64,000 nucleotides of DNA from Tsukamurella ocularis (GTDB lineage Bacteria > Actinomycetota > Actinomycetes > Mycobacteriales > Mycobacteriaceae), in contig NZ_JANUCJ010000003.1 in NCBI RefSeq assembly GCF_024807615.1, forward strand, positions 124,001 to 188,000. Reading direction: 5' to 3'. The notes under the pieces are model-generated. The model made no database searches and was not told the origin of the DNA. It saw only the letters and a list, made by a program, of their open reading frames with translations. A program made the position numbers and the translations under genes. Below, piece by piece: positions 24,186 through 32,318 of the stretch. Positions within the stretch are counted from its first letter, which is position 1; every line of letters starts with the position of its first letter.

Positions 24186-24947
24186 ATGACCACACCCGCG
24201 CCGCCGGCCCTGCTTCTCGAAGACCTGCACGTCGCCTTCGGGGGCACGCCGGCGGTGTCCGGGGTGTCTCTGTGGGTGCCGCAGGGGTCGATGTTCGGCC
24301 TCGTCGGCCCGAACGGCGCCGGGAAGACCACCTCCTTGTCGATGGCCGTCGGCCTCCTGCGCCCCGCACACGGTCGCAGCCTGGTCTTCGGCATCGACGT
24401 CTGGGGCGATCCGATCGGCGCGAAGCAGCTTCTCGGGGTACTACCCGACGGCCTGGCCCTTCCGGATCAGTTCACCGGCGGCGAACTCCTCACCTACCTC
24501 GGCAGGCTCCGCGGCATGCCGGAGGAGGTGATCACGGCCCGCCGCGACGAACTGCTCCACGTGCTCGGTCTCACCGGCGCCGAGCGAACCGTGATCGCCG
24601 ACTACTCCGCCGGCATGACGAAGAAGATCGGCCTCGCGGCGGCACTGCTGCACAGCCCGCGGCTGCTGGTGCTCGACGAGCCCTTCGAGTCCGTGGACCC
24701 GGTCTCCAGCACCACGATCCGCTCGATCCTCGTCGAGTACGTGCGGGGCGGCGGCACCGTGATCCTGTCGAGCCACGTCATGGCCACCGTCGACCAGCTG
24801 TGCAGCCACGTCGCTGTGATCAACGCGGGCCGGGTCGCGGCGGCGGGCACCGTCGAACAGGTCCGCGCGGGTGGGACCCTCGACGACGCGTTCGTCCGCC
24901 TGGTCGGCGGCCCGGCACACACGGGCGGCCTGTCGTGGCTGCAGTGA
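24186..24947 (+). CDS. ABC exporter ATP-binding subunit
   Basis: A 253-residue ATPase. Walker A GPNGAGKTT is near residue 40, Walker B LLVLDEPFESVDP near 160 and the switch region ILSSHVM near 195. The signature motif is unusual: YSAGMTKKIG instead of LSGGQ-type, as found in some ABC-2 exporters of Gram-positive bacteria. Start is the ATG six bases after a TAGCGT -10 box. It overlaps the permease start by 4 bases (GTGA), so both are translated together. Substrate unknown; drug, peptide or lipid export are usual for such pairs. Confidence 0.85.
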   Translation: MTTPAPPALLLEDLHVAFGGTPAVSGVSLWVPQGSMFGLVGPNGAGKTTSLSMAVGLLRPAHGRSLVFGIDVWGDPIGAKQLLGVLPDGLALPDQFTGGELLTYLGRLRGMPEEVITARRDELLHVLGLTGAERTVIADYSAGMTKKIGLAAALLHSPRLLVLDEPFESVDPVSSTTIRSILVEYVRGGGTVILSSHVMATVDQLCSHVAVINAGRVAAAGTVEQVRAGGTLDDAFVRLVGGPAHTGGLSWLQ

Positions 24948-26524
24948 CGGCGTCCGAGGGAGGCCTGAACCGGGTCGTCGCCTCGATGCAGTGGACCCTG
25001 TACAAGCGCCGCTCCACGGGCGGGCGGCTCGCGGCGAACATCGCCTTCGGGGTGCTGGGAGCCTGCGCCGCGATCGGGCTGGTCCTCGGAGCGGTGGCCG
25101 CGGGCCTCGACGGAAGCCCGTCGGCCGGCGGATTCATCGGCGCCGCCTTGGTCGGGATCGGCGTGATGTGGGCGTACCTGCCGGCGCTGTCGGGCTTCTC
25201 CGACAACACCCTGCAACCGCGCCAGTTCACGCTCCTGCCACTCGAATCCGCGCCGCTGGCGCGCGCTCTGTTCCTGGCGTCGCTGATCGGGATCCCCGTC
25301 CCCCTCACCGCGCTCGCCCTCCTGTCGGTCATCGGGTACTCGGCGGCGCGCGCACCGATCACGCTGGCCCTCGCTGTGCCGGCGGCGGCACTCACGCTGG
25401 TCCTCGTGATCGCCCTGTCGCGGGTGATCTCGCTCGCCCTCTCGCAGGCCGCGCGGACCCGACGAGCGAGGGAGGCAGCGCTACTGCTGTTCGTCGCAGG
25501 CTTCTGCGTGCTGTACGCGGGCCAGTTCCTCCTCAACGGCGTGATCGCGGCCGCCGATGAGGGCGGCCTGAGCATCGCCGCGGCCATCCCGTTCGCGTGG
25601 GGCATCGCCGCCGTCGAGCGCGCCGCACACGGCGAATGGGTCCTCGGCATCGCCGCCGTCTCGGGACTCGCCGCCCTCGACGTCGCGCTGCTCGCCGCGT
25701 GGCAGCGGCTGATCCGGCGGGCCTTCGCAGGTGCGATTCCGCTGCCCACGCCTTCGCGCAGCGGCCGTGAGCGACGCGGCTACCTACGGGGCGGGTGGCG
25801 TGCAAGCCCGCGAGGCGCTGTGATCGCACGCGAGCTCTCCCTGTGGGGCGGTGACATCCGGCGGCGCTACCAGCTCCTGTCGCCGGTCGCCTTCGCCGTC
25901 ATGAGCGGCGTTCTTCCGTTGTTCCTCGACGACTTCCCGTTCGATGCCCGGTGGGGCGCCTGGATGGTGCTCCTGATGGCCGTCATGGCGGCGCTGAACC
26001 TGTACGGACTGGACGGCAAGTCCTTCTGGCACATCGCGCTGATCCCCGAAGCGGCGCCTGCCGACATCCGCGGGCGGCAACTCAGCTGGGCGCTCGTGGT
26101 CACCCCGATCGCGGTGCTCCCCGTGATCATCGTGCGCGCCTTCGGCGGTGCGCCGTTCGACCGCGCCGCCGTGCCGGCCGCCGTGACCGTCTGCATGATC
26201 GGTGTGGGCGCAGGCCTGATCGCCTTCGCCTCGGCGGCGGCGCCGTATCCGGTTCCGGAGGCCCGGAAGATGATGTCCTTCTCGACTCGGAACTCCTCGA
26301 GCGGCGCCGCGATCGGCTGGGCCTTCGGTTCGATGGGCGTTCTCGTGATCACCACTGTGCCGTGCGCGCTCCTCGCGGCACTCCTCCCTGGTTCTCTCGC
26401 TTGGCTCGGCGTCATCGCAGCCGCCGTGATCGGAGCGACCTTCTGGTGGATGCTGGGGCGGAACGCGATCGGCCGGCTCCGCAACCGCCCCGACCTCATC
26501 CAGTACGCGATCACGCGGGTCTGA
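24944..26524 (+). CDS. ABC exporter membrane subunit
   Basis: A protein of about 526 residues starting at a GTG that overlaps the stop of the ATPase gene (GTGA); an in-frame GTG at 24935 is possible. Ten to twelve hydrophobic helices occur in two halves joined by a basic linker around RLIRRAFAGAIPLPTPSRSGRERRG. The second half includes YGLDGKSFWHIALIPEAAPADIRGRQLSWALVV, a pattern seen in large uncharacterised ABC-2-type transporters where it follows an ATPase. No motif gives the substrate. A TetR gene converges from the right with 28 bases between, including a short hairpin (26539-26551). Confidence 0.8.
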   Translation: MTASEGGLNRVVASMQWTLYKRRSTGGRLAANIAFGVLGACAAIGLVLGAVAAGLDGSPSAGGFIGAALVGIGVMWAYLPALSGFSDNTLQPRQFTLLPLESAPLARALFLASLIGIPVPLTALALLSVIGYSAARAPITLALAVPAAALTLVLVIALSRVISLALSQAARTRRAREAALLLFVAGFCVLYAGQFLLNGVIAAADEGGLSIAAAIPFAWGIAAVERAAHGEWVLGIAAVSGLAALDVALLAAWQRLIRRAFAGAIPLPTPSRSGRERRGYLRGGWRASPRGAVIARELSLWGGDIRRRYQLLSPVAFAVMSGVLPLFLDDFPFDARWGAWMVLLMAVMAALNLYGLDGKSFWHIALIPEAAPADIRGRQLSWALVVTPIAVLPVIIVRAFGGAPFDRAAVPAAVTVCMIGVGAGLIAFASAAAPYPVPEARKMMSFSTRNSSSGAAIGWAFGSMGVLVITTVPCALLAALLPGSLAWLGVIAAAVIGATFWWMLGRNAIGRLRNRPDLIQYAITRV

Positions 26525-26552
26525 CCGGCCAGCGGAGCGTCGGATCCCGACG

Positions 26553-27152
26553 TCACCGTCCGGTCGGCCGGGCAGACGCGACAGCGCCGATGATCGCGAC
26601 CACCGCACCGTGCCACCGCTCGTCGGGGTCGCCGGCGCACCAGGCGCGCAGCGCTGCCCCGACGACGGCGTAGGCGAGATCTCCGGGGTGCGTTCCGGCC
26701 CGCAGGCGGCCGGTCCCCTCCTCTGCTTCGAGCAGCTCGGCGACAGCGGCCGTCACCCCCTCGAAGCCGGCGGAGTCCGCGCCCAGGACCTCGGCGGCGC
26801 GCTCGCGCAGGTCCGGTCGGGCGGCCAGCAGTCGGGCGAAGGCGGTGGCAGCGGATTGCGGCAGCGCGTCGAGCTGCGTGCAGATCGCCTCCACCACTGA
26901 CGTTTCCGCGCCAATTCCCGACGGTGTCGCCTCCGCCGCCTCGGCGCCGAGCGCAAAGCTGCGATCCACCGCGTAGGCCGCGAGGAAGCCCTCGAAATCG
27001 CCGAAATGGGCGTGCAGCAGCCCCGTGGCGACGCCCGCCTGCGCCGTGACCGCACGCCCCTTCAGCCCGACCACACCGTCGCGCAGGATCACGGCCTCGG
27101 CCGCCGAGAACAGACGCTGACGCGCGCCGTCGATCGCAACTCCCCTGGGCAT
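26553..27152 (-). CDS. TetR-family transcriptional regulator
   Basis: A 199-residue regulator. The DNA-binding domain ARQRLFSAAEAVILRDGVVGLKGRAVTAQAGVATGLLHAHFGDFEGFLAAYAVDRS at residues 10-65 is typical TetR. The rest is a variable helical ligand domain. The ATG at 27152 lies exactly 6 bases after TAGAAT (27159-27164 on the complement), so its message is probably leaderless. It diverges from the FAD monooxygenase gene, and two tandem inverted repeats stand in the shared promoter region; it is very likely the repressor of that gene and possibly of itself. Confidence 0.88.
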   Translation of the reverse strand: MPRGVAIDGARQRLFSAAEAVILRDGVVGLKGRAVTAQAGVATGLLHAHFGDFEGFLAAYAVDRSFALGAEAAEATPSGIGAETSVVEAICTQLDALPQSAATAFARLLAARPDLRERAAEVLGADSAGFEGVTAAVAELLEAEEGTGRLRAGTHPGDLAYAVVGAALRAWCAGDPDERWHGAVVAIIGAVASARPTGR

Positions 27153-27190
27153 GCACCGATTCTACGAGGCGCGGCCACGTCCTTGCGCCA

Positions 27191-27235
27191 AGTATGAACA
27201 GTCGCTCATACTCAGTATGAACACACGCTCATACC
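27191..27235. promoter_or_regulatory. Tandem TetR-type operators
   Basis: Two inverted repeats stand side by side: AGTATGA-8 bp-TCATACT (27191-27212) and AGTATGA-8 bp-TCATACC (27214-27235). They are nearly the same site repeated with a 23-bp period, so two dimers could bind on almost the same face of the helix. They end 11 bases before the FAD monooxygenase start. Confidence 0.8.
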
Positions 27236-27246
27236 GAGAGGGAACC

Positions 27247-28440
27247 ATGCCGGACCACACCGAACGCCCCCTGCGGATCGTCATTGCCGGCGCGGGGATC
27301 GCCGGCCTCGCGACCGCGCTCCGGCTGCACCGTGACGGGCACAGCGTCCTCGTCGTCGAGCGCGCACCCGCCCGCCGTACCGGCGGCTACCTCGTCAACC
27401 TGCTGGGCGCGGGGTTCGACGCGGCCGAGAATCTGGGCTTGGTGCCCGCCCTCCGCGAACGGGACCAGGGAGTCTTCACCTCGCTGCTCGTCCGCGCCGA
27501 CGGCTCGACCAAGCTCACGATGCCGGCCTCTCTCGCCGAGAAGTCGTTGGGCTCCCGCGCGCTCACCGTCTTCCGCGGCGACCTCGAGGCCACTCTGCAC
27601 GACGCCCTCGACGACGCGGTAGAGATCCGGTTCGCCACGACGGTCACGGCGGCCGACGACGCCGATGCCGACGACGCAGACGGCCCGCTGCGCGTGAGGC
27701 TCAGTGACGGCACCGTCCACGACGCCGACGTCCTGGTCGGCGCCGACGGCCTACACTCCGGAATCCGCGACCTGGCCTTCGGGCCGTCGACCGAGTTCGT
27801 CCGCGATCTGCAGCACGCCGTGGCGGCCTTCCCGCTCGCCGTCGCGCCGGAGGGGCTGCCGGAGCAGACCGCCAGCACGTACATCGACGTCGGCCGCACT
27901 GCGGCGGTCTTCCACCCCCGCGGCCACGCGCCGTCGGCCTTTTTCACGTACCGCACCGCGATAGCTGAGGCCGATGCGGCCGACTCCCCCGCCAGCGCCC
28001 TCGCGGCGCATTTCGGAGATCTCACCGGCCCGATGCACGACGTGATCCAGGGGGCCGCCAGCACCCAGGGCGCGTACTTCGACTCCGTGAGCCAGGTGGT
28101 CATGGACGCGTGGAGCGGCGGACGCGTCGTGCTCCTCGGCGACGCCGCGTGGTGCGTGTCCCTGTTCGCCGGCCACGGAGCCGGCCTCGCCCTCGCAGGC
28201 GCCGACCGCCTGGGGCGCGCGCTCGTGGAGCACCCCGGGGACATGGGGACGGCGCTGAAAGCCTGGGAGGCCGGGCTGCGCCCGGAGGTCACGAAGCACC
28301 AACGGCGGGCCCGCGCCGGGATGGCGCGCTTCGCACCGCCGAGCCGACTGCACTTGGGCGTGCAGGACCTGACGATCCGGGCGCTGACCGCACCGCTCGT
28401 GGGCCCCGCACTACTACGGCTGATGAGCCGGGCGCGGTAA
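27247..28440 (+). CDS. FAD-dependent monooxygenase (PHBH/TetX type)
   Basis: A 397-residue single-component flavin hydroxylase. The three family fingerprints are clear: FAD-binding IVIAGAGIAGLATALRLHRDGHSVLVVERA at residues 11-40, the DG motif VLVGADGLHSGIRDLAFG near 160, and the GD motif VVLLGDAAWCVSLFAGHGAGLALAGADRL near 295. The ATG at 27247 has a GAGGG ribosome site; a longer frame upstream runs through the operators and is not used. Divergent TetR control suggests induction by its substrate or by a drug, as in TetX-like or aromatic hydroxylases; the substrate is unknown. Confidence 0.87.
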   Translation: MPDHTERPLRIVIAGAGIAGLATALRLHRDGHSVLVVERAPARRTGGYLVNLLGAGFDAAENLGLVPALRERDQGVFTSLLVRADGSTKLTMPASLAEKSLGSRALTVFRGDLEATLHDALDDAVEIRFATTVTAADDADADDADGPLRVRLSDGTVHDADVLVGADGLHSGIRDLAFGPSTEFVRDLQHAVAAFPLAVAPEGLPEQTASTYIDVGRTAAVFHPRGHAPSAFFTYRTAIAEADAADSPASALAAHFGDLTGPMHDVIQGAASTQGAYFDSVSQVVMDAWSGGRVVLLGDAAWCVSLFAGHGAGLALAGADRLGRALVEHPGDMGTALKAWEAGLRPEVTKHQRRARAGMARFAPPSRLHLGVQDLTIRALTAPLVGPALLRLMSRAR

Positions 28441-28453
28441 CTACCGCCGGTAG
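28441..28453. terminator. Small hairpin after the monooxygenase gene
   Basis: CTACC and GGTAG form a 5-bp stem around GCC directly after the TAA stop. No T-tract; weak evidence for a terminator. Confidence 0.25.
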
Positions 28454-28559
28454 CAAGCACTCGCCGCACACGAATCCCCAGGAAACCTTCCGGGCTCACG
28501 CTGTTAAGTCGTGAACCGGGGGGGCGGCGGGCCCGGTGCGCCCCTAAGCTGGGCGTCTC

Positions 28560-29558
28560 ATGCTCACCTACGTGCTGGACGTCCGCGACCTCTCGGACGT
28601 GCGCTTCGTCCTGGCGCCGATGAACGAGACCTCGCTGAGCCTGTTCCACCTGAACACGACGCACGAGAGTTCCGCCCACCTGAATCGGTGGCGCAGCAAT
28701 GCGCAGGCTCAGCGCGACCGGTACGACCATCGGCTCGTCAGTGCGCTGGTGGCACCGTCGGGGAACGCGATCCCGGACTTCCTCACGCCGATGCCGGAGC
28801 CGGGCAACGCACGGCCGTCGCTCGACGACGGACTCGCCGCGATCGCGGCGACCGATCCGGCGCTGATCCACGCACAGCTGGACGAGCTGCGGGAGGGCGC
28901 AGATCCGTCGCCCGCGTTGGCCCGGCTCCTCGATGAACCCGAGCAGGCGGGCCCGCGGATCGCAGGCGCACTGGAGCGCTACCACCGGGTGGTCATAGCA
29001 CCGATCTGGCCGTCAGTGAACCGGATCCTGGAGTCAGACATCACGTTCCGGGGGCGAGAGCTCGCCATCGGCGGGCCGACGCAGCTGTTCGCCTCGCTCA
29101 ACCCGAACCTGGCCTGGGATCGCGACGGGCGACTGCGCCTGGACCTGGCGTACGCGCGAGGCTCGGGCGAGTACGCCTCCGCGGGCCGCGGGCTCATCCT
29201 GATTCCGAGCGTCTTCCTGACGCGCCTCGTCAGCGCACATTCACCGGAGACGGCGACACCGCACGCCGGTTATCCGGCGCGTGGCAGCGCGACCCTGATG
29301 GAGTCGATGCGGGAGGTCCCGCCGGGCGCACTGCGGCGGCTGATCGGCGGGGCGAAGGCGGACGTGCTGCACGCCCTGGCCGAGCCGACGGCGGTCAGCG
29401 AATTGGCGCGGCGACTGGAGGTCACGCCGTCGGCGGCGTCCCAGAGCCTGCGCGTGCTCCACGAGAACGGCCTGGTCGACCGGGCTCGGAGCGGGCGCGA
29501 GGTGCTCTATCGACGCACGCCGGACGGTGACCGGTTGGTATGCGGCCACCGCGCCTGA
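28560..29558 (+). CDS. ArsR-type regulator with DUF5937-like N-terminal domain
   Basis: A 332-residue protein with a long N-terminal region of about 240 residues (LDVRDLSDVRFVLAPMNETSLSL ... GRGLILIPSVFLTRLV) that matches the DUF5937 type found in actinobacterial regulators, and a C-terminal winged helix AKADVLHALAEPTAVSELARRLEVTPSAASQSLRVLHENGLVDRARSGREVLYRRTPDG of the ArsR class. No metal-binding cysteine cluster is visible. The ATG follows TAAGCT (28545-28550) by 9 bases without a ribosome site. The regulated genes are not obvious; neighbours are a FAD monooxygenase and a small gene on the opposite strand. Confidence 0.82.
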   Translation: MLTYVLDVRDLSDVRFVLAPMNETSLSLFHLNTTHESSAHLNRWRSNAQAQRDRYDHRLVSALVAPSGNAIPDFLTPMPEPGNARPSLDDGLAAIAATDPALIHAQLDELREGADPSPALARLLDEPEQAGPRIAGALERYHRVVIAPIWPSVNRILESDITFRGRELAIGGPTQLFASLNPNLAWDRDGRLRLDLAYARGSGEYASAGRGLILIPSVFLTRLVSAHSPETATPHAGYPARGSATLMESMREVPPGALRRLIGGAKADVLHALAEPTAVSELARRLEVTPSAASQSLRVLHENGLVDRARSGREVLYRRTPDGDRLVCGHRA

Positions 29559-29574
29559 GGTCGAGCGGGGAGGA

Positions 29575-29781
29575 TCAGAAGCGCAGCGCGGCGGGGCCGG
29601 TGTACTCGGGGTTGGCGGTCACGAAGCGCTGCAGGGCGGCACGCATACCGGCCGCGGCGAACCCGGAGCGCGGCGCAGCGATGGGCTTCGCGGCGTCCTC
29701 GTGGATGTCCGCGAGGCGGGCGTAGACGGTGCCGGCGGTCGGGTCAGCGGCGAGGCTCTTGAAGTCACGGTAATTGGTCAT
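29575..29781 (-). CDS. Small hypothetical protein (68 residues)
   Basis: The frame from the ATG at 29781 encodes MTNYRDFKSLAADPTAGTVYARLADIHEDAAKPIAAPRSGFAAAG..., ending in TGPAALRF. It is soluble with no signal or membrane segment and not recognised as a known family. A GGGAG ribosome site lies about 10 bases upstream. Its start codon is the centre of a perfect 16-bp palindrome. It converges with the ArsR-type gene, 16 bases apart. A longer frame upstream is open but has no better start. Confidence 0.6.
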   Translation of the reverse strand: MTNYRDFKSLAADPTAGTVYARLADIHEDAAKPIAAPRSGFAAAGMRAALQRFVTANPEYTGPAALRF

Positions 29782-29788
29782 GACCAAT
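29773..29788. promoter_or_regulatory. 16-bp palindrome centred on a start codon
   Basis: ATTGGTCATGACCAAT is a perfect palindrome whose central CATG contains the ATG (and its complement) of the 68-residue gene. It could be a repressor site that blocks transcription just after initiation, or a hairpin that hides the start codon in the mRNA. Confidence 0.55.
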
Positions 29789-29963
29789 AGTCTCCCGGTC
29801 GCGCAACTGCGCCGCCAATCTTTAAGTGATGACCTAGTGTGATCGGGGACACTGTGCGCCGGAACATATTCGAAACGATTGTGAGATCGTGAAGCGCCGC
29901 CCGCCCGCGACAGCGTGCCGGACACGGAGCGGCGTCAGTGCCACGAAGCAGGGGGACGACCGG

Positions 29964-30974
29964 ATGATCGAACTCGCGCAGCAGGCCGAGCGGGTACTCG
30001 CGCCCGACGTGTGGGCCTACCTGATGCGCGGCGCGAGCACCGGCGAGTCCCCGTGGGAGCGCTGGCGGTTCGCTCCGCGAGTGCTGCGCGACGTGCGGTC
30101 CATCGACACGACGACCAACGCCCTCGGCGCCTGGCGCAGCCCTATCGGCATCGCCCCGACGGCATTCCACCGCCTCGTCCACCCCGGCGGAGAGACGGCG
30201 ACGGCCCGCGCCGCCGCCGAGTGCGGCGCCCCGTTCGTGCTGTCCATGCGCGCGACCAGCAGGATCGAGGAGGTCGCCGCCGCAATCGACGGACCGTGGT
30301 GGCAGCAGGTGTACCTCATGCGCGACCGGACCATCACCGACGCGCTGGTGCAGCGCGCCGCGACGGCCGGCGCGACGGCGCTGGTGCTCACCGGCGACAC
30401 GCCCTACGTGGGTCGCTCCGGCGGCCGAGGGCTGCCGCCTCTCGACGACGACCTCGCCCTCGTCAACGTCGCCCAGCACCTGCCACCCGGGACCGACGAC
30501 GCGTGGGCGGCGATCGAGCAGGACGCCGGGGCGGTCCTGGAGGACATCGGCCGACTCGCCGACCTGACGGGGCTCCCGGTGATCGTCAAGGGCGTGCTGC
30601 GCGCCGACGAGGCCCGACGGTGCGTCGACGTCGGCGCGGCCGGGGTGTGGGTGAGCGATCACGGCGGTCGGCAGCTGGGGCGCACCGTCGCGCCCGCGCA
30701 GGCGCTGCCGGGGATCGCGGCGGCCGTCGGCGCCGATGCGACCGTGCTCGTCGACGGCGACGTCCGCGATGGTCTCGACGCGCTGGCCGCCCTCGCCCTG
30801 GGCGCGGACGCCGTCTTCGTGGGCCGGCCGATCCTATGGGGCCTGGCCGTCTCCGGCGCCGACGGGGTCCGCTCGGTGCTGACGGGCCTGCACGACGAAC
30901 TCCGGCACGCCATGGGTCTGGCGGGCGCCGTCCGCCTCGACGAGCTCACGCCAGACCTCGTCGTCCCCTCCTGA
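29964..30974 (+). CDS. FMN-dependent alpha-hydroxy acid oxidase/dehydrogenase
   Basis: A 336-residue TIM-barrel flavoprotein of the lactate oxidase/mandelate dehydrogenase family. Key segments are SPIGIAPTAFHRLVHPGGETATARAAAECGAPFVLSMRATS, the FMN-binding lysine in LPVIVKGVLRADEARR, the active site SDHGGRQLGRT with catalytic histidine and arginine, and VLVDGDVRDGLDALAALALGADAVFVGRPILWGLA at the phosphate site. It is somewhat shorter than lactate 2-monooxygenase. The ATG at 29964 has a GGGGGA ribosome site. Mycofactocin-type MftD belongs to the same fold but no mycofactocin genes are nearby. Substrate unknown. Confidence 0.84.
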   Translation: MIELAQQAERVLAPDVWAYLMRGASTGESPWERWRFAPRVLRDVRSIDTTTNALGAWRSPIGIAPTAFHRLVHPGGETATARAAAECGAPFVLSMRATSRIEEVAAAIDGPWWQQVYLMRDRTITDALVQRAATAGATALVLTGDTPYVGRSGGRGLPPLDDDLALVNVAQHLPPGTDDAWAAIEQDAGAVLEDIGRLADLTGLPVIVKGVLRADEARRCVDVGAAGVWVSDHGGRQLGRTVAPAQALPGIAAAVGADATVLVDGDVRDGLDALAALALGADAVFVGRPILWGLAVSGADGVRSVLTGLHDELRHAMGLAGAVRLDELTPDLVVPS

Positions 30975-31044
30975 CCCGAGCCTGCCCGTGAGCGACCTCC
31001 CGATCCGTATCGTGGTGCCCTCAGCCCCATCTCAGGAGGAATGC

Positions 31045-31683
31045 ATGCTCACCGGTCGCGCTCTGCTGCTGGACATGGACGGCACACTCGTCGATTCGCA
31101 CGCCGTCGTCGAACGCTGCTGGAGCCGGTGGGCGCGGGAGAAGGGCCTCGATCCCGCCGCGGTGCTGGCCGTCGCGCACGGCCGCCAGGGGCACGCGACG
31201 ATGGCGGAGCTGTTGCCCGACCGCCCCGTCGAGATCAATCTCGCGGAGAACCGCGAACTGCTCGCACAGGAGACCGCCGACACCGACGGCATCGTCTCCG
31301 TCGCCGGGGCGCCCGCCTTCCTCGCCGCGCTCGACGGTGCGCCGCACGCCCTGGTGACCTCTGCGGACGTCCCGCTGTCGACGGCGCGCATGGGAGCGGC
31401 GGGCCTGCCGCTACCGACGGTGCGCGTGACCGCCGAGGACGTACGTGCCAGCAAGCCCGACCCCGAAGGCTTCCTCCGCGGCGCCGCGCTCCTCGGGGTC
31501 GACCCCGCCGACTGCATCGTCTTCGAGGATTCGGAGGCCGGCATCGCCGCCGGTAAGGCGGCCGGGATGCGGGTGGTCGGGGTGGGCCCGGGGGCTGCCC
31601 GTTTCGCCCCCGATGCGCAGGTGGACGACCTGACCGCGGTGACGGTCACCGTCGACGACGAGGGCATCCACCTGACGCTCTGA
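31045..31683 (+). CDS. HAD-family phosphatase (sugar-phosphatase type)
   Basis: A 212-residue HAD hydrolase of subclass IA. Motif I LLLDMDGTLVDSHAVVERCW at residues 7-26 provides the nucleophile and acid aspartates; motif III is ASKPDPEGFLRGAALLGV and motif IV IVFEDSEAGIAAGKAAGMRVVGV. The cap sequence resembles 2-deoxyglucose-6-phosphate/glycerol-type sugar phosphatases. The ATG at 31045 has an AGGAGGA ribosome site 4 bases upstream; an overlapping ATG at 31041 is out of frame. Stand-alone gene between the FMN oxidase and the sigma factor. Confidence 0.86.
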   Translation: MLTGRALLLDMDGTLVDSHAVVERCWSRWAREKGLDPAAVLAVAHGRQGHATMAELLPDRPVEINLAENRELLAQETADTDGIVSVAGAPAFLAALDGAPHALVTSADVPLSTARMGAAGLPLPTVRVTAEDVRASKPDPEGFLRGAALLGVDPADCIVFEDSEAGIAAGKAAGMRVVGVGPGAARFAPDAQVDDLTAVTVTVDDEGIHLTL

Positions 31684-31739
31684 CCGGCACCGTCGCATCC
31701 GGGTGAGACGGTGGGCCACCCCGGTGACATAGAGGGGGT

Positions 31740-32318
31740 GTGACGTCCACGATGAGAACCGACGAATCCGCGGACCGGACCCTCCTCGCCCGCGCCGCGG
31801 GCGGCGACGGGTCGGCGTTCGCGGCGATCCACGACCGCCACGTGCGCCCCGTCTACTGGCAGGCGTACACCGTCCTGCGCGACGCCGACGCCGCGCAGGA
31901 AGTCGCCCAGGACACCTTCCTCACGCTCTGGCACCGCATCGACTCGGTGCGGATCGTCGACGAGTCGGTGCTCCCGTGGCTGCTGACCACCGCGCGCTAC
32001 ACCGCGCTCAACGCGGGAAGGCGCCTCTCCGCGGTACGGGACAGATCCGCGCCGCTCGACGACGCCGAGCCCCCAGGCGCGGCGCCCTCGCCCGAGGACG
32101 AAGTGCTCGCCGCCGAGATCCGCGCAATCATCGCGGGCGCGGTGAACGCCCTGTCCCCCACCGATCAGCGCCTCTACCGCCTGTGCGTGGAGGACGAACA
32201 GACCTACGAGCGGGCCGCGACCGAGGTGGGCGTGACCCATGCCGCAGTACGCAACCGCGTCTCCCGGCTGCGCACCCGTCTGCGCGCCGACCTGAGCACC
32301 CTGAGGGAGCAGTCATGA
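31740..32318 (+). CDS. ECF-type RNA polymerase sigma factor
   Basis: A 192-residue sigma-70-family factor. Region 2 is FAAIHDRHVRPVYWQAYTVLRDADAAQEVAQDTFLTLWHRID with the typical AxEVxQDTFL block; region 4 is ALSPTDQRLYRLCVEDEQTYERAATEVGVTHAAVRNRVSRLRTRLRADL. The GTG at 31740 has a GAGGGGG ribosome site; an ATG at 31752 is an alternative. Its stop overlaps the start of the next gene (ATGA), which encodes a membrane protein likely acting as its anti-sigma factor. The inducing signal is unknown. Confidence 0.87.
   Translation: MTSTMRTDESADRTLLARAAGGDGSAFAAIHDRHVRPVYWQAYTVLRDADAAQEVAQDTFLTLWHRIDSVRIVDESVLPWLLTTARYTALNAGRRLSAVRDRSAPLDDAEPPGAAPSPEDEVLAAEIRAIIAGAVNALSPTDQRLYRLCVEDEQTYERAATEVGVTHAAVRNRVSRLRTRLRADLSTLREQS

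Noticed and set aside
29964-30974. Mycofactocin synthase MftD
   Set aside because: Same flavoprotein family, but no mftA, mftB or mftC gene is present and the protein is short for MftD.
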